This document shows, in pieces, positions 59,532-64,000 of a stretch of 64,000 nt of DNA. Source of the stretch: Desulfovibrionaceae bacterium (GTDB lineage: Bacteria; Desulfobacterota; Desulfovibrionia; Desulfovibrionales; Desulfovibrionaceae); assembly GCA_015709205.1 (NCBI GenBank), contig JACCQO010000015.1, positions 1-64,000 of the forward strand, given 5' to 3'. Both the position numbers and the translations under genes were made by a program. Position 1 is the stretch's first letter. Every line of letters begins with the position of its first letter. A model generated the notes under the pieces. That model did not search any database. It was not told the origin of the DNA and saw only the letters and a program-made list of their open reading frames with translations.

Positions 59532-61394
59532 CTAACACACCTTGGAGCCGCCGTCCCCGGCGCCTCCAACGGTCTCGGAATCCAGGGATTCTTCGGATTC
59601 GGCGGATTCGGCGGCCTCGGCCATGCCGTTCTCGTGGAACTGCATCTCGTAGAGCCGCCGGTACAGGTCGCAACGCTCCAGGAGCACGCGATGCGGGCCC
59701 TCGTCCACGATGCGGCCGCGCTCCATGACCAGGATGCGGTCCGCGGTGAGCACCGTGGCCAGCCGGTGGGCGATGACGATGGAGGTGCGGTGGAGCATGA
59801 GGTTGTCCAGGGCCTTCTGGACGATGGATTCGGACTCGGAATCCAGGGCGCTGGTGGCCTCGTCGAGGATCAGCAGGGGCGGATTCTTGAGCAAAGCGCG
59901 GGCGATGGTCAGCCGCTGCTTCTGGCCGCCGGAGATCTTCACCCCGCGCTCGCCGAGCACGGTGTCGTAGCCCTCGGGCAGGTTGCGGATGAAGTCGTCG
60001 GCATAGGCCGTGCGCGCGGCGGCCACGATGGCCTCCTGGTCCAGGCTGCCCTGGCCGTAGGCGATGTTCTCGGTGACGCTGACGTTGAAGAGGAAGGTGT
60101 CCTGGGAGACCACGCCCATGGACCGCCGCAGGCTGGACAGGGTGTAGTCGCCCAGGGGACGGTCGTTGAGCAGGATCGCGCCGGATTCGGGCTCGTAGAA
60201 GCGCGGGATGAGGTTGACCAGGGTGGTCTTGCCCCCGCCGCTGGGCCCGACGATGGCCAGCCGCTCGCCCGCGTGCAGGGTGAAGGAAACCTTGTCCAGC
60301 GCGGGTTTCGGGCAGCCCTTGTAGGTAAAGGTCACGTCCTGGAAGCTCAGGATCTTGAAGTCTTCCTTGAACTCCACGTCCCCGCCCTGCTCCACGTTCA
60401 GGTCCGGGGAGTCCAGGATCTCGAAGACGCGCTCGGCCCCGGCCAGCGCGCCCTGGATGTCGGCGTTGGCGGTGTTGATCTTCTTGATGGGTTCGTAGAG
60501 CAGGAGCAGACCGGCGAGGAAGGAGAAGAACGTGCCCGGCGTGGACTGGCCGTTGATGACCTGGAACCCGCCGTACCAGATGACGAAGCCCATGCCCAGC
60601 GCGCCGATGAGTTCCATGACGCGCGAGGAGCATTCGTCGAGGAGCATCTTCTTGACCATGATCTTGATCAGCCGGAGGTTCTCCAGGCCGAAGTGGCCGC
60701 GCTCCGCCCCCTCGGTGGCGAAGGCCTTGACCACGCGGATGCCGCTGAAGACCTCCTGCAGCACGGTGGAGATGTCGGCCATCTTGACCTGGTTGCGGCG
60801 GCTGTACTTGCGGAACTTGCGCGTGAAGTAGAAGAACGGCCAGATGGCCAGGGGCAGCACGAGCACGGCCCAGATGGCCAGGAACCAGTCCTGCCAGAAG
60901 ACCACGAAGATCAGGCCGATCATGGTCAGCACCTGGCGGATGAACATGATCACCGCGGGCATGCTGATGCGGATCATGGACACGTCGGTGATGATCCGCG
61001 ACATGAGCACGCCGATCTGGTTCTCCTCGAAGAACGGCATGGGCAGGCGGATGATCTTGCCGTACAGCTCGTTGCGCAGGTCCTCGAGCACCTTGAACCC
61101 GCTCCATTTCATCATGTACTGCTGGAGGAACTGGAAGGCGCCCTTGACCACGATCAGGACCACGTAGAGGAAGGGAATCCAGAACAGGGCATCGACGTTC
61201 TTCCGGAAGAAGATGTCGTCCAGCGCGGGCTTGACCAGGTAGGCCGCCCCGGCGGTGCACGCGGCGACCACGGCCATGCCGATGAAGCCGATGACCACCT
61301 GCACGGAGTAGGGCTTGAAGTAGCTCAGGCAGCGCAGCAGCAGGCGCATGCTGCGGCCCTTGTCGGTGTCCTTGGTCGGTTGCGTATCACTCAT
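59532..61394 (-). CDS. msbA: Lipid A export ABC transporter MsbA
   Basis: A 620-residue ABC half-transporter: six membrane helices (to ~residue 325), then the ATPase with Walker A GPSGGGKTT, signature SGGQKQRLTIARAL, Walker B LLILDEATSALD and the switch His in AHRL. MsbA homodimers flip LPS core-lipid A across the inner membrane. The C-terminal Glu/Ser/Gly tail is short and acidic. The start at 61394 lies within a 22-bp tandem duplication. It heads the msbA-DUF374-LpxL-like operon. Confidence 0.9.
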   Translation of the reverse strand: MSDTQPTKDTDKGRSMRLLLRCLSYFKPYSVQVVIGFIGMAVVAACTAGAAYLVKPALDDIFFRKNVDALFWIPFLYVVLIVVKGAFQFLQQYMMKWSGFKVLEDLRNELYGKIIRLPMPFFEENQIGVLMSRIITDVSMIRISMPAVIMFIRQVLTMIGLIFVVFWQDWFLAIWAVLVLPLAIWPFFYFTRKFRKYSRRNQVKMADISTVLQEVFSGIRVVKAFATEGAERGHFGLENLRLIKIMVKKMLLDECSSRVMELIGALGMGFVIWYGGFQVINGQSTPGTFFSFLAGLLLLYEPIKKINTANADIQGALAGAERVFEILDSPDLNVEQGGDVEFKEDFKILSFQDVTFTYKGCPKPALDKVSFTLHAGERLAIVGPSGGGKTTLVNLIPRFYEPESGAILLNDRPLGDYTLSSLRRSMGVVSQDTFLFNVSVTENIAYGQGSLDQEAIVAAARTAYADDFIRNLPEGYDTVLGERGVKISGGQKQRLTIARALLKNPPLLILDEATSALDSESESIVQKALDNLMLHRTSIVIAHRLATVLTADRILVMERGRIVDEGPHRVLLERCDLYRRLYEMQFHENGMAEAAESAESEESLDSETVGGAGDGGSKVC

Positions 61395-61435
61395 GAAAAG
61401 GCGGTTCCTTGGGCATGAAAAGGCGGTTCTTTGGG
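61392..61435. repeat. 22-bp tandem duplication covering the msbA start
   Basis: CATGAAAAGGCGGTTC(C/T)TTGGG occurs twice in a row with one difference; each copy includes an ATG on the minus strand. The second copy also forms an AAAAGGCGG/CCGCCTTTT hairpin (61418-61444). Confidence 0.8.
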
Positions 61436-61722
61436 CCGCCTTTTGGCGGCACGCGGAAGATGTACAGGTTTCCGCCCGCAAAATCCAGCGCCGCGCTGGC
61501 CCCGCGCGGGGCGCGCTCCCGACGGCCGGGGCGGGGCCTGTTTGGTGGCCCGGCCGGCGCCCCACCTGGCGCAAAGACGAAACGGGCCGGGCGGGCCGCT
61601 CCGGTGCCGCAACGTCGAGCCCGGCCCGACGCTTCACGGCCGGGCCGAAACAGGGTATGCGCAGGGTTCGCGGCGGGTACGGCCCGCCGCCTTCCGGATC
61701 ACCCCTGCGCAAGGAGCACGAC
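61395..61722. other. Divergent region between msbA and yedF
   Basis: 328 bp holding the duplication and hairpin above, then GC-rich DNA with no credible gene. No strong promoter hexamers are evident for either gene. Confidence 0.4.
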
Positions 61723-62340
61723 ATGTCCGACACGACCCTTGACTGCCGCGGGCTGAACTGCCCGCAACCGGTGCTGGAAACCAAGAAGCGCATCGAGACC
61801 GACCGCCCTGCCGCCCTGACCGTGATCGTGGACAACGATGCGGCCAAGGAGAACGTGACGCGATTTCTGACGACCAACGGCTACGCCGTGGACGCGCAGC
61901 GCGACGGCGCGCTGTGGAAACTGGCGGCCGCCGACCTGGGTGCGGACGCGGGAGCGGGCCCCGCCGGGGCCGCGCGACCGAATCCCGCGCCCGACGACGG
62001 CCCGCAGCGCATCGCCGTGTTCCTGACCTCGGACACCGTGGGCCGGGGGGACGACGTGCTCGGCGCCAAGCTCATGGGCAACTTCATCCCCACGCTCAAG
62101 GAGCTGGGCGACGATCTCTGGCGCATCGTCATGGTCAACGGCGCGGTACGGCTGGCGGCCACGCCCGGCCCGATCCTGGACGCGCTCAAGGAGCTGGAGG
62201 CAGCGGGCGTCTCCATCCTGGTCTGCGGCACGTGTCTGGACCACTTCGGGCTCGTGAACCAGCGCGCCGTGGGCCAGACCACGAACATGCTCGACGTGGT
62301 CACCAGCCTGCAGTTGGCCTCCAAGGTGATCACGCCGTAG
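61723..62340 (+). CDS. yedF: YedF, sulfurtransferase-like selenium metabolism protein
   Basis: A 205-residue fusion. The N-terminal TusA-like domain carries DCRGLNCPQPVLETKK with the active CPxP cysteine (C14). A Gly/Ala/Pro linker precedes a DsrE-like domain with RIAVFLTSD, GRGDDVLGAKLMGNF and ILVCGTCLDHFGL. This architecture is the YedF family, which co-occurs with selenium-using genomes in comparative studies; the biochemistry is not settled. AAGGAG precedes the ATG. Its presence fits the HesB selenoprotein at 8.6 kb. Confidence 0.87.
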   Translation: MSDTTLDCRGLNCPQPVLETKKRIETDRPAALTVIVDNDAAKENVTRFLTTNGYAVDAQRDGALWKLAAADLGADAGAGPAGAARPNPAPDDGPQRIAVFLTSDTVGRGDDVLGAKLMGNFIPTLKELGDDLWRIVMVNGAVRLAATPGPILDALKELEAAGVSILVCGTCLDHFGLVNQRAVGQTTNMLDVVTSLQLASKVITP

Positions 62341-62417
62341 CGGCGCGCCCGAACGGGCGGACGACGCGCCATCCGAGGTGCGTGGGCAGCCGCTGAAAAA
62401 CTTCAAGGATAGTTGAA

Positions 62418-63470
62418 ATGCAAGGGAAAAATCCGCGTTCCAAATCCACGGCCGCGCCGAAAAACCGACGGGGGGATGCTCCCGGGACGAAGCGGACCGG
62501 CCGCCGTGGCGGAGACGGGAACGCGGGCTTGGGCGCGGAACGCGGCCATGCCGGTGGGCCGCGGGGCGGAACGGGAAAGACGGCCAAGGGGTTCGACCGC
62601 AACGGCGGGACACGAGCGCCCTCTTCCGCTTCGGCGGCCCCTGCCGCGCCCGCCCAGGACGCCGCGCCCCTGCGCCTGAACAAGGCCCTGGCCGCAGCCG
62701 GAGTCTGCTCGCGGCGCAAGGCCGACGAGCTCATCGCGGCCGGACGGGTGCTGGTCAACGACGCGCCCGCCGGGCTGGGCGCGCTGGTGGACCCGGCGCG
62801 CGACGCCGTGAGCGTGGACGGCCGCGCCGTGGACCTGCGCCGGGCCACGGCCCCGGATCGCGAGCACCTCTATCTGCTGCTGCACAAGCCCGTGCAGACC
62901 GTGACCACGGCCCACGACCCCCAGGGGCGGCGCACGGTGCTGGACCTGCTGCCCGAAGCCCTGGCGGCGGAGCGCCCGGTGCCCGCCGGGCGGCTGGACT
63001 TCTTCTCCGAGGGCGCGTTGCTCCTGACCACGGACGGCGAGGTGGTCAACCGGCTGACCCATCCGCGCCACCACCTGCCCAAGACCTACCAGGTGCTGGT
63101 GCGCTTTTCCGCCGCGTCCGCTTCCCGCGCCGCGCAAGCCGCGCTGGAGGCGGCCCTGGCCGCCATGCGCGCGGGCATGCGCCTGGCCGAGGGCGAACGG
63201 CTCGCCCCGGTGGAGGCGCGCGTCAGCGCCGCGCCGCGCCCGGCGGGCGACGCGCTCGGCCAGTGGGAGGCGCGCATCGAACTGGTGCTGCGCCAGGGCG
63301 TGAACCGCCAGGTGCGGCGCATGTGCCGCGACACCGGGCTCACGGTCCTGACGCTGGTGCGCACGGCCCAGGGCCCCCTGGTCCTCGGCGACCTGGCCCC
63401 GGGCCGCTGGCGGCGGCTGACCCCGGACGAGGTCCGAAACCTTAAGGAAGCCTTGCGTATCAAGCCATGA
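62418..63470 (+). CDS. RsuA/RluB-family pseudouridine synthase
   Basis: A 350-residue enzyme that isomerises specific uridines in rRNA. An S4 RNA-binding domain begins at LRLNKALAAAGVCSRRKADELI, and the catalytic Asp is in PAGRLDFFSEGALLLT. The later blocks LPKTYQVLV and RQVRRMCRDTGL are family-typical. The first ~85 residues are a basic Lys/Arg/Gly-rich extension, common in rRNA-binding synthases. Whether the target is 16S or 23S cannot be told. The DUF3108 gene starts inside its stop (ATGA overlap). Confidence 0.9.
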   Translation: MQGKNPRSKSTAAPKNRRGDAPGTKRTGRRGGDGNAGLGAERGHAGGPRGGTGKTAKGFDRNGGTRAPSSASAAPAAPAQDAAPLRLNKALAAAGVCSRRKADELIAAGRVLVNDAPAGLGALVDPARDAVSVDGRAVDLRRATAPDREHLYLLLHKPVQTVTTAHDPQGRRTVLDLLPEALAAERPVPAGRLDFFSEGALLLTTDGEVVNRLTHPRHHLPKTYQVLVRFSAASASRAAQAALEAALAAMRAGMRLAEGERLAPVEARVSAAPRPAGDALGQWEARIELVLRQGVNRQVRRMCRDTGLTVLTLVRTAQGPLVLGDLAPGRWRRLTPDEVRNLKEALRIKP

Positions 63471-64000
63471 CAGCCCTTCGCACCACTCTCGTTCTGCTGT
63501 TGGCCGCGTTCTGCGTCCCGGCCCCGTTCCTGCCGCGCCAGGCCGCGCTGGCAGCGGACTCTCAAGGTTTTTCCCTGGCCCCGCCCACGACCGGCGAACC
63601 GGTTCCGGCGCGCAGCGCAGCGGACCTGCCCGGCAGCGAACGGCTGGAATACGCCTTGCGCGTGGGCCCGATCCCCGTGGGCCGGGCGGTGCTGGAATCC
63701 GCCTTCCTGGCCGAGGCCCCGGCGGACGCGGAATTCTTCGAGCCGCTGCCGGCCGCTTCCGCCGCTGCGGACCAGCCCGCCGGCCCCGGTCGGACCCTCG
63801 CGACCAGGGCCCTTGGCGGCTCCGTGGTCCTGGCCGCGGGCGCGCCCGCGCCCTCCCCGGACGCCCCCGGCCGGGCCGGAAAGACCGCGCCCCGCGCGGC
63901 GCGCGGAGCCGCGCGGCGGCTGGTCATGACCGCGCAGTCCACGGGCCTGGCCGCCTTTTTCCTCACCGTGCAGAACCGCATCCAGTCCCTGGCCGCGCCG
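63467..64000 (+). CDS. DUF3108-type periplasmic protein (truncated by window edge)
   Basis: Open from ATG 63467, overlapping the previous stop by 4 nt, to the right edge (178 codons, no stop). A signal peptide (MTALRTTLVLLLAAFC, cleavage likely near ALA, residue 29) precedes an Ala/Pro-rich stretch, then RLEYALRVGPIPVGRAVLES, typical of the start of DUF3108 domains. A ~60-residue Ala/Pro/Gly insertion follows before MTAQSTGLAAFFLTVQNRI resumes the fold. Function of the family is unproven; some members are linked to envelope polysaccharide. Only the N-terminal part is visible. Confidence 0.72.
   Translation, partial: MTALRTTLVLLLAAFCVPAPFLPRQAALAADSQGFSLAPPTTGEPVPARSAADLPGSERLEYALRVGPIPVGRAVLESAFLAEAPADAEFFEPLPAASAAADQPAGPGRTLATRALGGSVVLAAGAPAPSPDAPGRAGKTAPRAARGAARRLVMTAQSTGLAAFFLTVQNRIQSLAAP

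Overview
The window looks like a chromosomal segment of a very GC-rich deltaproteobacterium of the Desulfovibrio type (Desulfovibrionales). That placement is inferred from gene content: a rubredoxin, a molbindin, hemA next to a CcsA-like haem-export protein and a siroheme enzyme, LL-diaminopimelate aminotransferase (DapL) for lysine, many PAS-rich hybrid kinases, the selenium protein YedF and a HesB-type selenoprotein. There is no phage, transposase, CRISPR or plasmid gene. Nearly all genes are chromosomal housekeeping or signalling genes, packed in short operons with 1-14 nt overlaps.

Layout: 0.4-5.0 kb is a minus-strand operon of siroheme enzyme, CcsA-like protein, hemA, a small protein and tilS. 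5.3-8.4 kb is plus strand: two surface-glycan glycosyltransferases and a DUF202 membrane protein. 8.56-8.89 kb, minus strand, is a HesB/IscA-like gene whose metal-ligand codon is an in-frame TGA followed by a SECIS-like hairpin, so it is very probably a selenoprotein. 9.1-15.2 kb holds a membrane protein, pyrR, argB, hslU and degP. A tRNA-Arg follows at 15.5 kb, then a gene-poor stretch. 16.2-22.2 kb has a lipoprotein, a nucleoside transporter, a small protein, a PilZ protein, rarA-rsmE and gcvT. 22.3-30.3 kb has an unknown 591-codon gene, a GAF protein-mreB pair, an inositol-phosphatase-like gene, a Nudix gene divergent from rimI-tpiA, secG and tRNA-Leu.

30.4-37.0 kb is a signalling block: two hybrid histidine kinases, each with PAS, kinase, REC and HPt modules, around a stand-alone receiver and a rubredoxin with a shortened cysteine spacing. 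37.0-47.4 kb is minus strand: lysA, a lipoprotein and mutS, lapB-lapA (LPS homeostasis), a HIT protein, a LOG-like protein and a DHH-CBS-tRNA nucleotidyltransferase fusion. xerD lies at 47.5 kb. dapL-folK and a YHS-type protein follow, and folK lacks any normal start codon. From 51.4 to 53.1 kb, after the molbindin gene, no protein gene is credible. This stretch holds a plus-strand sequence that folds into several hairpins and ends in a terminator (candidate non-coding RNA), operator-like palindromes and a 26-bp direct repeat.

53.1-64 kb carries an AlkD-like protein, a LysE exporter, a CHASE2 adenylate cyclase, an msbA-DUF374-LpxL-like operon for lipid A handling, yedF, a pseudouridine synthase and a truncated DUF3108 gene at the right edge.

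Three themes link distant genes: envelope lipid/LPS work (glycosyltransferases, lapAB, msbA operon), lysine synthesis (dapL, lysA) and selenium use (HesB selenoprotein, yedF).
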